Part shown: in pieces, positions 1 through 8,466 of the stretch | How the letters are laid out: the number at the start of each line of letters is the position of its first letter | Position numbering within the stretch: the stretch's first letter is position 1 | NCBI RefSeq assembly: GCF_017355835.1 | Contig: NZ_JAFEWF010000001.1 | Span: 1 to 64,000 of the forward strand | DNA: 64,000 nucleotides | Reading direction: 5' to 3' | Source of the DNA: Desertivirga brevis | Lineage (GTDB): Bacteria > Bacteroidota > Bacteroidia > Sphingobacteriales > Sphingobacteriaceae | The notes under the pieces: model-generated | What the model was told of the DNA's origin: nothing | Database searches by the model: none | What the model saw: the letters and a program-made list of their open reading frames with translations, nothing else | Program-made: the position numbers and the translations under genes

Positions 1-266
1 TTGCTGAAGCATTCGAGAAAAAAGATCGGATAAGGTTAGATGAAGTGAAGGCCGGCTTTCTATATTCAAAAGGAATTATTACAGGTATCAAGTCTCATAA
101 AGGGCATAGTATTAGAGTAAGATATAAAATAGGGGAGGAGATCTTTGAGACAACAAACGGTTGGGACAGCAATCCTAATAGATTAAGTGTAGGGGATTCC
201 ATAAGCTTACGCTATTCTGTGAAAAATCCAGAAAACATTATTACTGAACTGGAGGAGGAATTTTAG
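1..266 (+). CDS. Membrane-anchored DUF3592-like small protein, copy 1 (5' end outside window)
   Basis: Only the 3' part is present; it is nearly identical to the gene at 9931-10268, which shows the missing N-terminal membrane segment. The readable frame gives a soluble domain of about 75 residues with an acidic C-terminus (LEEEF). Its pattern, a GIITGIKSHKGHSIRVRY stretch then GDSISLRY, resembles the small beta domain of DUF3592-like proteins (my inference). The slippery heptamer A AAA AAG at 18-24 is conserved between the two copies. Coding differences from copy 2 are few and mostly amino-acid substitutions (Val for Glu in the NRLS.GDS region, Asn for Ser, Ile for Val), so both copies look maintained. 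Function unknown. Confidence 0.55.
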   Translation, partial: AEAFEKKDRIRLDEVKAGFLYSKGIITGIKSHKGHSIRVRYKIGEEIFETTNGWDSNPNRLSVGDSISLRYSVKNPENIITELEEEF

Positions 267-552
267 CTAAAGGTTATTATAAAACACAATGCTGATACTA
301 TCAGATCTTATTGTTAACAAGGCCAAGGCCAATTTGCAAGATATCTGTCGGGAATGGAACTAGCTGATACCGACAAATAGCTCTGTTTTATTAATAACCG
401 TTTTATAGCTCTGAAAATGCCGCTAATGGTCTTGTAATAGTAACTACTAATTCCAAAAGCCACAGTAATATCGAAAAGTAAAATGGATGAATATAAGCCG
501 GAAAAGGCAATCTGGACAGAAGAAGATTTTGACTTGATGGGATGGCACGATA
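1..552 (+). repeat. Long direct repeat, copy 1 (partner 10003-10553)
   Basis: Bases 1-552 match 10003-10553 with scattered substitutions and one-base gaps; the identity stops abruptly after the GGATGGCACGATA stretch. The left edge lies outside the window. The repeat carries the 3' part of the small membrane protein gene, the roughly 215-bp spacer after it, and the first codons of the gene at 483. The two copies bracket about 9.5 kb of accessory genes, as expected for an old tandem duplication or a recombination-prone island. Confidence 0.9.
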
Positions 553-953
553 CTCCTGTTCACGCTATTTCCTTTAGTGATAACTTTGAACTCCTTTTTG
601 ATATCGACTACATCTTTGAATGGGAACTAAAGGGAGGAATCTACAACTTCTGGGTGGCTCCCTGCACTCTACTATTTGAAAATGTATATGATCTCAACTT
701 TGATATCGGGCCATCAACTCCTGGACTTACAATTGATACAATTACCAGAGTTAATCCATGTAAACCACGGAACGGGCAGTATATAAACCGGGAGCTGGAG
801 TTTGATTGGAATATCGAAATGGTGGAAGGGGAGATAGCTTTTAAATCAGTGGGCTTCAAGCAATATATCAGAGCTTTACCCGCTTTTTTAACAACTCAAA
901 AGATTCCAATGGAAAAGCGCGGTGGTGTTTCTTTCAACAGATTCACCTTTTAA
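483..953 (+). CDS. Hypothetical protein, possible orphan immunity protein
   Basis: A 156-residue soluble protein without signal peptide, rich in aromatic and acidic residues (MGWHD near residue 20, LLFDIDYIFEW, FWVAPCTLLFENV). I recall the WHD...FDIDYIF...FWVAP pattern from uncharacterised Bacteroidota proteins, but cannot name a Pfam family. The first 23 residues are inside the long direct repeat, and a truncated copy of its 5' end lies at 10484. It stands among small unrelated single genes typical of toxin-immunity stockpiles. An immunity role is inference from context only. Confidence 0.6.
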   Translation: MDEYKPEKAIWTEEDFDLMGWHDTPVHAISFSDNFELLFDIDYIFEWELKGGIYNFWVAPCTLLFENVYDLNFDIGPSTPGLTIDTITRVNPCKPRNGQYINRELEFDWNIEMVEGEIAFKSVGFKQYIRALPAFLTTQKIPMEKRGGVSFNRFTF

Positions 954-986
954 TATTTATATTGAGGCAGGAATTTTACAACACCA

Positions 987-1364
987 ATGTATAGAGCATG
1001 CCTTTACTTATCCTTTTTACTCTTTTCAGCTTGCACCAGCAATCCGGAAAGTGATAGGAGAACCTTCCAAGATTCAATCGCCTCTAATGCTGGTTCTTAT
1101 ACAGAATTAGAGGCAGGTCCTTTAAAAAGTAAAGTTCAGGGAATTTGGACAAATGGAACAAGCGAGAATGCGACTTTTGCCATCAGAAAGGACTCCATAT
1201 TTTATGTCGATCAATTGACATCCTTTAAATATCGGATTTCCGGGGACTCGATCCAAATTTATTACCCGGATTTCCTCTACTCCGGAAAAATAAAGTTCAG
1301 GAAAGATACCTTGATATTAAGCTCCGAATATGAGGATACCAGGTTTTGGAGATTTAAAAACTAG
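987..1364 (+). CDS. Small lipoprotein, unknown function
   Basis: The 125-residue product starts with a short hydrophobic signal ending in the lipobox LLFSAC (Cys near residue 16), so it should be lipidated and membrane bound. The mature part is a compact beta-rich region (QGIWTNG, DSIFYVD, GDSIQIYY, GKIKFRKDTLIL) like small lipocalin-type Bacteroidota lipoproteins. It starts 33 bases after the previous gene and is followed 18 bases later by the gene at 1383, so co-transcription is likely. No specific function can be assigned. Confidence 0.65.
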   Translation: MYRACLYLSFLLFSACTSNPESDRRTFQDSIASNAGSYTELEAGPLKSKVQGIWTNGTSENATFAIRKDSIFYVDQLTSFKYRISGDSIQIYYPDFLYSGKIKFRKDTLILSSEYEDTRFWRFKN

Positions 1365-1382
1365 TTTAAAGCGAAGAGAAAA

Positions 1383-2126
1383 ATGAGTTTTATAGATCGC
1401 TACAATAAGGGGGAGACAATAGGTGTATACTCTGAGATTCTCAGCCTTGGCCAGCAAGCTTTTAGCGAGCAGTATTATATGGATGTTGAGGCAGTTGTCA
1501 CAGAAATTATGAACCGCGCTGGTTTTAACCTAGGAATAATCCATAATGCTTTGAGAAAGCGTAATTATAATTTTAAGAAAGACAGTCAAAATAATTTTGA
1601 AAAACCTCTGATAGAGCCACTAAAGAACGCCACTGAACTTCTTTGTGAACTGGAAAAGGTAGTGGATCCTTTTGGTTCGATTCCACTTTCCCTGAAGTTA
1701 TTTTACCAGGTTGTTGGTTCCTGTAGTTTTGAATGGGACTATAAAACAAACAAGGATAACCCCTGGGAAGGTGCCGATCCCATACAAATTACTTCTCTGG
1801 ATAGTCTTGTTGAGCAGGTGACCGATGAGTATTGGAGTGAAGAGATTAGAGGGAATAAAGAGGAGTACGGTGTGCCCTTTCTTGAACTATCCGCTGACTA
1901 CCTTCATAAGGATAATATTAGCGGAGGGGAGGCATATTCAATAGAAATAACCCCAATAAAAACTGTTGACAGCAGATTTTTATTTGAAGAGAACGGTACA
2001 TCCTTTATAAATTATTTAAGGATTATTTTTGAGAATTGTGGCTTCGGACGTACTGCTCATCTTGTAGGTCGACCTGATTTTGATTCCTATTTTAAAGAAG
2101 TCAGTCCTAAACTTAAACGCATATAA
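1383..2126 (+). CDS. Hypothetical protein, SMI1/KNR4 (SUKH)-like in part
   Basis: A 247-residue cytosolic protein. The central segment (SLKLFYQVVGSCSFEW, then a conserved-looking WEGADPIQI) recalls the core of SMI1/KNR4-type SUKH proteins, which are frequent immunity proteins in polymorphic toxin systems; that match is by eye and uncertain. The last 50 residues contain FINYLRIIFENCGFG, an amphipathic helix. The start codon is 18 bases after the lipoprotein gene and the stop is 5 bases before the next gene, so it sits in a tight four-gene run. Confidence 0.6.
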   Translation: MSFIDRYNKGETIGVYSEILSLGQQAFSEQYYMDVEAVVTEIMNRAGFNLGIIHNALRKRNYNFKKDSQNNFEKPLIEPLKNATELLCELEKVVDPFGSIPLSLKLFYQVVGSCSFEWDYKTNKDNPWEGADPIQITSLDSLVEQVTDEYWSEEIRGNKEEYGVPFLELSADYLHKDNISGGEAYSIEITPIKTVDSRFLFEENGTSFINYLRIIFENCGFGRTAHLVGRPDFDSYFKEVSPKLKRI

Positions 2127-2131
2127 ATGTA

Positions 2132-2737
2132 ATGGCAAGAACAAGAATAAAAAACGGCAATATCTATGCAATCACCCTTCCCGGTGATCTAGGTTTCGCG
2201 TACGCCAAGTGTATTAAGCTACTAGAAATTTATCCTGATTGCAGCTACCCCATATTGATAAGAGTTTATAACTACCGCACCCCAACCCTAACGACCAACC
2301 TTGAGAAGTTTATCTATAAAGATCTGATACTATGTCCTCTCTTAATTGCCGGAATATCTCCAGCGGTAAGGGAAGGGTCTTGGATTCTTGTTGGACATGT
2401 TCCGGTTACTGAAGAGGAAACAATTATTCCCCACTACAAAAGGGGAGAACCAGATGATAAGCCTAAAAACTGGTATTATGTTCCCGAGGCGGCTATCAAT
2501 AAAAAAGTAAAAACACAATTTGATGCTGTAAAACACCTCGAAACGTTAGGTGCTAAGGGATCAGAACTCGTCGGAACAAAGATAGCTATGGCGCTGTTGC
2601 AGGATGAAGGAAAAGAGATTACCCAGTTTATTCCTCTGGATGAATTTTATCAAAGGCACTATTATGAGGAGGTTACAAGTATTCCTGCATTTTACAAGCA
2701 GCCAAATTTTATGAAAGGAAAGGCTTTGGAATTATAA
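2132..2737 (+). CDS. Imm26-like immunity family protein
   Basis: A 201-residue protein whose N-terminus (KNGNIYAITLPGDLGFAYAK) follows the start of the Imm26 family, in which a G-x-[IV]-[YF]-x-I-x-L segment is followed by an aromatic-rich strand. The C-terminal half carries a WYYVPEAAINKKV segment and an EEVTSIPAFY tail. Imm26 proteins are predicted to neutralise nuclease toxins of polymorphic systems; no toxin gene is visible nearby, so this would be an orphan immunity gene. It is the last gene of the run starting at 483. Confidence 0.5.
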   Translation: MARTRIKNGNIYAITLPGDLGFAYAKCIKLLEIYPDCSYPILIRVYNYRTPTLTTNLEKFIYKDLILCPLLIAGISPAVREGSWILVGHVPVTEEETIIPHYKRGEPDDKPKNWYYVPEAAINKKVKTQFDAVKHLETLGAKGSELVGTKIAMALLQDEGKEITQFIPLDEFYQRHYYEEVTSIPAFYKQPNFMKGKALEL

Positions 2738-2884
2738 ACCTTGAAAAATTTGAGGTGATTTGCTCTATTAACCTTAGACGATCCTTTATCTTCATTTCTG
2801 GATACATGTGAAGATTATTATATTTTCGAGCTAAAGTTCATCTGAGTAGTTTTCAGTGGGTATTTTCTACTAACTTTCATTAAG

Positions 2885-3144
2885 TTATAGAATGTCAAGT
2901 AAAGAAACTTGGTGTGTAGTATAAATTCCTGGACTATTGCTATCAGCAAGCAAAACTTCACTTCCAGAAGGTAACTTTAATATCTCAAGAACCAGATCAA
3001 AGCTGCTACGAACCGAAAGGCAGCACAAGGAATTACGCCAGGCAAATTGGTTAGGGTAAATTTATAATGGTAAGTAATTGTTATATTATTTAGGTCAGCA
3101 AAGAGAGCCTTGTAATTTATATCTAATCTACCTCTGGGAATCAT
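2885..3144 (-). pseudogene. Remnant of a DegT/DnrJ/EryC1-type aminotransferase (N-terminal fragment)
   Basis: Reading the minus strand from 3144 gives a start MIPRGRLDINYKALF, which resembles the opening of Bacteroidota sugar aminotransferases of the DegT/DnrJ/EryC1 family. After about 25 codons the frame breaks. In another frame the homology-like text continues as RNSLCCL..., then LKLPSGSEVLLADSNSPGIY, close to the usual 'R-x-S-L ... PGSEV-LV ... N-I-P' segment, and ends at a stop at 2885. Only the first ~80 residues of a ~350-residue enzyme remain. This is pattern recognition without a search. Confidence 0.45.
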
Positions 3145-3233
3145 ACATTCTCGCCTTCGGGGTTATACACCTTTTTTCAACACCGGTTTTAACAGGCATC
3201 AGAAATAATTTTTAGGAATATACAAATATTTTT

Positions 3234-3258
3234 TGCTGCGCAAAAAGATTGCGCAGCA
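3234..3258 (+). promoter_or_regulatory. Perfect hairpin in the rtcB leader
   Basis: A perfect 9-bp inverted repeat (TGCTGCGCA / TGCGCAGCA) with a 7-base loop lies 36 bases upstream of the rtcB start. It is not followed by a T-run on the plus strand, so it does not look like an intrinsic terminator. It could be an operator palindrome or a structured 5' leader. Confidence 0.5.
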
Positions 3259-3294
3259 GCAGGATTTCTTTGTGACATTAAATATAGAACGATC

Positions 3295-4749
3295 ATGGAA
3301 AAAGAAAAGGTCAGCAACAATGAATTAAAAGCTTTAGGAATCAACGATGTGGAGATCCTGGTAAGCTTTAGTCGTGTAGCAAATGGTTTATTAAAGCATG
3401 CTGTAATGTCTAAACAAGATATTCTGGCCAATTTTGAAGCCCTAATTGATGACCCACTGCCTTATGCCTTAAAGAAAGGCGGGAAGTTTAAGAACCTTGC
3501 CGAAAGCATTATTGCCTTGCGTAAAGAAGGTAAATTTTTAAAGCAACAACGAACTAACTTTAAGCTGAAAGAGGAGATTGCAGATTTCCCGGTTTGGGGA
3601 TTAGAGCATATTGAAGTAGGTGCCTTAGCGCAAATGCGGACAGCTATCCAATTACCTATCGCGGTAGCAGGTGCATTAATGCCTGATGCTCATCAGGGTT
3701 ATGGTTTACCTATTGGCGGTGTATTAGCTACTACGGCAAATACCATTATTCCTTTTGCTGTTGGAGTAGATATTGCCTGCAGGATGTGTTTAAGCATCTT
3801 TGACCTTCCGGCAGAAACGATTGACAAGGAAAACGAGAAGCTTAAAAATATATTGGTTAATAACACTTATTTTGGAGTAGGATGTACCACCAAATCGTAT
3901 TTTGACAGTTCCTTATTTGATAGCAAAACATGGAATGAAACTAAAGTGATCCGCTCTTTAAAGGATAAAGCTTATGCGCAGTTAGGAACCAGCGGAACTG
4001 GCAATCACTTTGTGGAGTGGGGTGAATTAACTATTGCAGATGGAGCTTTAGATGGAATTCCTGCCGGGAGATATTTAGCCTTATTATCACACTCTGGATC
4101 TCGTGGGTTCGGGGGTAGCGTTGCTGATCATTACAGTAAAATCGCCATGACTAAAACCAAGCTTCCCGCCGAAGCTAAACACTTAGCCTGGTTAGATTTA
4201 GATAAAGATGAGGGACAGGAATATTGGATCGCCATGAACCTGGCGGGCGAATACGCAAGTGCCAATCATCATGAAATTCATAATAAAATTGCCCTTGCTA
4301 TAGATCATAAACCATTAATGGTAATTGAAAATCATCATAACTTTGCCTGGAAGGAAAAACTGGCCGATGGTACGGAAGTAATGGTGCATCGTAAAGGTGC
4401 AACTCCAGCTGGGGAAGGTGTGTTGGGTATTATTCCAGGATCAATGAGTACACCTGGTTTTGTAGTTCGTGGTAAAGGCGATGCAGCAAGTATTAATTCT
4501 GCAAGTCACGGGGCTGGCAGATTAATGAGCCGAAGTGCAGCTTTTAAAACTTTAGACAGATCTGTTATTGCGGCGAATTTGGTGGATAAGCGCATAACTT
4601 TAATGGGAAGCGATATGGATGAAGCCCCAATGGCTTACAAGGATATACATGCAGTAATGGCTGCTCAGGAAAATTTAGTGGAGGTATTGGCTAAGTTTGA
4701 ACCGAGGATTGTGAGAATGGCAGATGCCAGGGAGAAGCCGGAGGATTGA
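3295..4749 (+). CDS. rtcB: RtcB family RNA-splicing ligase
   Basis: RtcB joins 2',3'-cyclic phosphate or 3'-phosphate RNA ends to 5'-OH ends using GTP and Mn2+. The 484-residue protein has the family signatures in order: MPDAHQGYGLPIGGV (about 129-143), GVDIACRM with Cys162, GTSGTGNHFVE (231-241), SHSGSRG (265-271), NHHNFAWKE (346-354) and SASHGAGRL with His405, which corresponds to the guanylylated His. Cys162, His238, His266 and the His347/348 pair are the expected metal ligands. The N-terminal ~100 residues are an extension compared with minimal RtcB. It stands alone, with a hairpin in its leader and a hairpin after its stop. The wreck of a TROVE gene nearby suggests an ancestral RNA-repair locus. 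Confidence 0.95.
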   Translation: MEKEKVSNNELKALGINDVEILVSFSRVANGLLKHAVMSKQDILANFEALIDDPLPYALKKGGKFKNLAESIIALRKEGKFLKQQRTNFKLKEEIADFPVWGLEHIEVGALAQMRTAIQLPIAVAGALMPDAHQGYGLPIGGVLATTANTIIPFAVGVDIACRMCLSIFDLPAETIDKENEKLKNILVNNTYFGVGCTTKSYFDSSLFDSKTWNETKVIRSLKDKAYAQLGTSGTGNHFVEWGELTIADGALDGIPAGRYLALLSHSGSRGFGGSVADHYSKIAMTKTKLPAEAKHLAWLDLDKDEGQEYWIAMNLAGEYASANHHEIHNKIALAIDHKPLMVIENHHNFAWKEKLADGTEVMVHRKGATPAGEGVLGIIPGSMSTPGFVVRGKGDAASINSASHGAGRLMSRSAAFKTLDRSVIAANLVDKRITLMGSDMDEAPMAYKDIHAVMAAQENLVEVLAKFEPRIVRMADAREKPED

Positions 4750-4760
4750 AATAGTAACGT

Positions 4761-4785
4761 ACTAGGCAGGGCGCTTCCTGCTTAG
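4761..4785 (+). terminator. Terminator-like hairpin after rtcB
   Basis: ACTAGGCAGG and CCTGCTTAGT form a 10-bp stem (one G-T pair) with a 5-base loop, 12 bases after the rtcB stop. It is followed by only a weak, interrupted T-rich stretch. It lies between two convergent genes. Confidence 0.55.
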
Positions 4786-4796
4786 TTGTTATCCTT

Positions 4797-6149
4797 TTAT
4801 CTTTTGTTACCTATTATTTTCCCCGTTTCATTTCCTTCAGAACTTCCATCTGGTTTATTCAAAATATAGTCAAATATATCTGCCTCATCAATTTCAACAA
4901 GTGCTCCAGCTTTAAGATTTTTAATCTCAAAAGGATTATTTTGTAACACCCCGGATAGTGATCTTGAAGTCCATTTCGTAATTTCTACCCACATCCATTC
5001 ATTTGAATCATTATCAGTTTTAAAAGGTGCTTTTACAAGGATTGAATATCCCGGAGCTAAGCCTTTATTAAACAAGGTTTTTAATTCCGGCAGTCGTTGA
5101 CGTGCTTTTTCACTTGTTATTATAATTAAAGAATCATGTGTTATATGAGTTATTGAATCCTTTGCGCCAAATAGATTTGCTACTAAGAAGTTTTGTTCCT
5201 CCTGTTGATTCGCATAATTTGGATCTCGAAAGGATATCATAAACTGTTTATTGATATTATCACCTTCTTCTGGTTCAACAGACTGAAGTTTTATTACCGC
5301 TTTCTCTTTTGCATTTTGCTTTAAATTTGCTCTTAGTTCATTTCTGACCACATCATTTTTTATTAACCTTAAATCGATAACAAGTGTTGAATCTTCCAGT
5401 ATAAATGGCTTTTCGGCTAATGTTTGAATTGCAGCATTTATCAGATTGTTATATGTATTCTGGTCACTACATGTGAAGGCTTTGATTGATAGGTCAGGGA
5501 GACCAAATTTCTCCATCCCCATGGTTACTCCGCGACAGAATTCGCTCTCCCTATAAAAATGAATTGAGATCTGGTGAACAATATCCTTGTCGGACCCAAT
5601 GAAATTCTCTACTCTTTTTTCATTCCATGATTTAGAATTAAACCATTCATATGAATTTATATCAGCTACAACTACATTCTTATTTTTTACTAATTCATTC
5701 ACAAAATTGTTGATCCTTTTTTGCTTGTTGTAAACATCTTTTGTTTCTCCCTTAAATGTAAATGAAATTACATTTTTATAGTTTTGAAGAGCTAACTTCT
5801 CTTTGTCTGACAGATCTCTTGCAAAATAGGCTAGGGATGAAAGGTCAGGAGGTGTAAAATCCTTCGATGGTTGATGTAAACTAATGGAATACGAATCGAT
5901 ATTTGATGATTGAGGAATACTATCAAGCTGTTTGAAGCCCACAAGTTTTTCTCTTGCCAATTTTTCCAATATTGCCTTACTAACAGTATCGTTATCAAGA
6001 GAATAAATTCCGATATTATTAACAAAATAGCTATTCACGATGCTTGATTTTTCATAAGTACTGCAAGACATCAGTATACTTGAAAATAAGATAAAACAGT
6101 ATGTCGTTATTTTTAATCTACCAATTCTTAATCTGCATGTGATATTCAT
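4797..6149 (-). CDS. Lipoprotein with C-terminal DUF2314-like domain
   Basis: A 450-residue protein with a basic N-terminus, a hydrophobic stretch and a lipobox ending in SC (ILMSCS, around residue 29), so probably exported and lipidated. Residues of roughly 375-430 (WMWVEITKWTSRSLSGVL, then NPFEIKNLKAGALVEIDEADIFDY) match the pattern of DUF2314, a small domain often found with immunity and DUF4026 proteins. The middle part is not recognised. A shorter start nearer the signal peptide is possible. It is convergent with rtcB. Function unknown; DUF2314 association with immunity is family-level knowledge only. Confidence 0.7.
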   Translation of the reverse strand: MNITCRLRIGRLKITTYCFILFSSILMSCSTYEKSSIVNSYFVNNIGIYSLDNDTVSKAILEKLAREKLVGFKQLDSIPQSSNIDSYSISLHQPSKDFTPPDLSSLAYFARDLSDKEKLALQNYKNVISFTFKGETKDVYNKQKRINNFVNELVKNKNVVVADINSYEWFNSKSWNEKRVENFIGSDKDIVHQISIHFYRESEFCRGVTMGMEKFGLPDLSIKAFTCSDQNTYNNLINAAIQTLAEKPFILEDSTLVIDLRLIKNDVVRNELRANLKQNAKEKAVIKLQSVEPEEGDNINKQFMISFRDPNYANQQEEQNFLVANLFGAKDSITHITHDSLIIITSEKARQRLPELKTLFNKGLAPGYSILVKAPFKTDNDSNEWMWVEITKWTSRSLSGVLQNNPFEIKNLKAGALVEIDEADIFDYILNKPDGSSEGNETGKIIGNKR

Positions 6150-6500
6150 TTCTATAATTCTATTGCAATATTAGGCTATGGTTTGCTTGACTAGCCCGAT
6201 ACGATGGTTCTTGCTGTTTAAGCCTCTGGCCAAGTCACCAAAATCTGCTATAAATTTAAGGACTCTGGCCGGTATTTAAAGTAGTACTCGATAGTATATC
6301 AGAGTGATTTGGCAGTTTTAGAGTTAAAAAAGGGTTAACCTATTGAATGGTTATCATCCATCATCTTCGAATAGAATATATACTCATAACGCAATTTCAG
6401 TTTCCAAATTAAAACTTTTTATAATTCATTTTCACTACGCAAATACCCTGCGCACCGACTCCCAATCTTTGCATCAACAAAACAAAGAAGGAGGTTTAAA
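6150..6500. other. Non-coding stretch upstream of the TROVE remnant
   Basis: No convincing gene. It contains the upstream region of the DUF2314 lipoprotein on the minus strand and, at its right end, a purine-rich AAGAAGGAGG ribosome-binding-like motif directly before the start of the TROVE remnant. Confidence 0.5.
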
Positions 6501-6713
6501 ATGAAATTTAACCTGTTAAGCAAATTAAAAAACCTGACTATTAACTAGGAAGGAGGAAAAGGTTTTAAGCTAAGGCCAGAAATGGAATTATACACTGCCG
6601 TAGTACCCTGGAGCTTGAACGACTCCTTTTACGGAAAAAAATCAAGAGCGTTTGAACCGGTTGCAGTAATCAGGAGACAGAAGCGCAAAAACTTGACCCA
6701 TTTCTGCACTTAA
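6501..6713 (+). pseudogene. N-terminal remnant of a TROVE (Ro60-like) protein gene
   Basis: The plus strand starts MKFNLLSKLKNLTIN, hits TAG, then continues in frame as EGGKGFKLRPEMELYTAVV and a WSLNDSFY segment, the usual opening of Bacteroidota TROVE-domain proteins (which have a residue such as Gln or Tyr at the stop). Next comes a run of seven A residues (6635-6641). Removing one A restores NQERLNRLQ, again as expected, before another stop. So the gene has a nonsense mutation, a +1 homopolymer frameshift, and lacks the remaining ~400 residues. Ro60-type proteins bind Y RNAs and misfolded RNA and are commonly encoded near RtcB, which is 1.7 kb away here. The ribosome-binding motif before the ATG is intact. 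Confidence 0.6.
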
Positions 6714-6861
6714 AGAAAAGGAAACATTAACGATCAAGCAAGGTGCGGTTGTGATTAAAAGCTACAGTCGGACGGTCAATTGTAGGATTAATCCTGGAAG
6801 ACTTGCCAGGATAGTGTCTTATAAGACACATATCTATTTTTGCAACAGCTTCCAGTTGCAA
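6714..6861. other. Short stretch after the TROVE remnant, nothing recognised
   Basis: No gene, repeat or RNA element was recognised. A Y-RNA or tRNA-like fold was looked for by eye because of the TROVE remnant, and none was convincing. Confidence 0.4.
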
Positions 6862-7812
6862 CTAAAAGATTTCCTTATCACTTTTATTGCAAATAAATTT
6901 GTTTTGCACCATCCTATATCCAGAATTTTCCCAAATAAAAGGTAAGTAAAAAGGGCTAACATCACTGTCGGGTACGGCCAAAGTAATCAGTAGAACAGGA
7001 CGCTTATTGTGTTCCAAGGGAAGTGGTAAAATCTGCCAGAACGCATCCTCTCCTTTATATTCATTAAGTATTTTCAGTTTCCCGTTCTTAAGTTCTGTTA
7101 GGTAAGAGCTTATTTTGTTTTCGTTTTCAGGGGTAATTGCTAAAATGGAAAGGGTAGAACCTTCATCTATGAGCTTAATATGCTCAGACGCCCATTGATA
7201 CTTAACCTTTAAACCAAGTTCCTGAATAATTTTATTAGTAAGAGAACTACTTGTTTTCTCTACTGCTCTTATCTTTTCCTCCGTTTTTTTTACCAAGCTA
7301 GTACAGTAGTAGAACTTTTCTTTACCTTCCTCTGAAGAGATATTTTCAGGCTTGAATACAGCAATAAAGCTACTTTCAATTGTTGGTTGGTAATATTCTA
7401 CTCTCACAAATTTCGCTCCGGTAATAAAATTATGAGCGGAATCATAAATGTTTAAAGTATCTAATAAGGTTAAATCAAAATATAGTTGAGCTACTTTTAT
7501 CGGTAATCGGCTGCGGGTGGTTTCATCCGATTGAAATATGATAGAATCAGCTTGTTCTCCTATTTTCTCAAACATTTTGAAATCAACTTCTTTCAAAAAG
7601 GGTAGGGAAACGAAAAATTCATTGGTCTCGGGGAAATATTCTATAGCATCTATATAAATATTTGGAATCATTTTTTTTGTTTTTTCGGCAGCTGTTTTTT
7701 TCTGTTTGATAGTATCTTGCTCGTTTTCGGCTAATTCACTTTTCGCTTTTTCAGGACCAGAAGTGCATGAAGCAAAAGCTATTGCAAGAATTAAAGTGTA
7801 TAAGGTTTTCAT
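6862..7812 (-). CDS. Lipoprotein of unknown function
   Basis: From the ATG at 7812 the protein has 316 residues: MKTLYTL, a hydrophobic stretch and the lipobox AIAFASC, then a charged linker rich in Lys/Glu (about 20-45). An upstream ATG at 7830 is possible, but would put six extra residues before a normal signal peptide. The mature domain has alternating beta-strand-like segments (FVRVEYYQPTIESSFIAVF, LPLPLEHNKRPVLLITLAV). No family was recognised. It faces away from the zinc-ribbon gene at 8076. Confidence 0.65.
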   Translation of the reverse strand: MKTLYTLILAIAFASCTSGPEKAKSELAENEQDTIKQKKTAAEKTKKMIPNIYIDAIEYFPETNEFFVSLPFLKEVDFKMFEKIGEQADSIIFQSDETTRSRLPIKVAQLYFDLTLLDTLNIYDSAHNFITGAKFVRVEYYQPTIESSFIAVFKPENISSEEGKEKFYYCTSLVKKTEEKIRAVEKTSSSLTNKIIQELGLKVKYQWASEHIKLIDEGSTLSILAITPENENKISSYLTELKNGKLKILNEYKGEDAFWQILPLPLEHNKRPVLLITLAVPDSDVSPFYLPFIWENSGYRMVQNKFICNKSDKEIF

Positions 7813-8075
7813 GCGGTAATAATACATCAATTACTTTTTTAACCCAAGAACATCTTTTCTAGCTTCCTTTTTCAAATCAAAAAGTTTAATACCTGTTATT
7901 TGTAGGTTTAAAAGCGGTCATAGAGATAAGTGGTATCTAAAAATGAAGGTTCACCCTTTGGCTGGTCTTCTATGGTTGCTAAGGATGGCCCTCTGGGGAA
8001 AGTATTTACAAATCACTTTTTGGCTGGCCTGCTTTTCATTATTTCCATGGATCAAACTATATTGCAGTTGATAAC

Positions 8076-8408
8076 ATGTCACATAAGAAAATCTGTTTAG
8101 AATGTCGCCTAAGCTTCAACCGCGAAAGAATCACAAATTTCGGAACGAAGAAAATATGTCCTGAATGTGGCAAGGAAATGATCCTGTTTCCACATCGCTT
8201 CCGGCCTCCTAAAAAAAACGATGACGAGAAATGGAAGACTGTTGAATTTCTGGTAGAAAATGGGTTTTATTATCAGCATTTATATAAAGACAGAAGGTAT
8301 ATGAACCTGGATGTTCATGAGAATTATATTACTTATCCTGAGACTTTGAGGGAAGCTAAAGAGTTTGTTGAAAAATACAGGGACCAGGCTAGAAAGAAAA
8401 GCTCATGA
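8076..8408 (+). CDS. Zinc-ribbon protein
   Basis: A 110-residue protein with two Cys pairs, CLEC near residue 7 and CPEC near residue 28, spaced as in a zinc ribbon. It is followed by a basic proline-containing segment (HRFRPPKK) and a helical C-terminus (YPETLREAKEFVEKYRDQARK). Proteins of this layout are common and uncharacterised in Bacteroidota; nucleic acid binding is plausible but not shown. It starts a plus-strand run of small genes to 10954. Confidence 0.7.
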   Translation: MSHKKICLECRLSFNRERITNFGTKKICPECGKEMILFPHRFRPPKKNDDEKWKTVEFLVENGFYYQHLYKDRRYMNLDVHENYITYPETLREAKEFVEKYRDQARKKSS

Positions 8409-8466
8409 TTGGGGGGCTTTATTTTAAGTAATAGAGATTTATAAAAGATTAACCTTTTATACCATA

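Noticed and set aside
6751..6945. Open frame of 64 codons on the plus strand near the TROVE remnant
   Set aside because: Its second half overlaps the 3' end of the lipoprotein gene on the other strand; composition is not coding-like and it does not continue the TROVE homology.
7831..8075. Two similar TTTGGCTGG-containing stretches in the gap before the zinc-ribbon gene
   Set aside because: Too short and too diverged to call a repeat or gene remnant.
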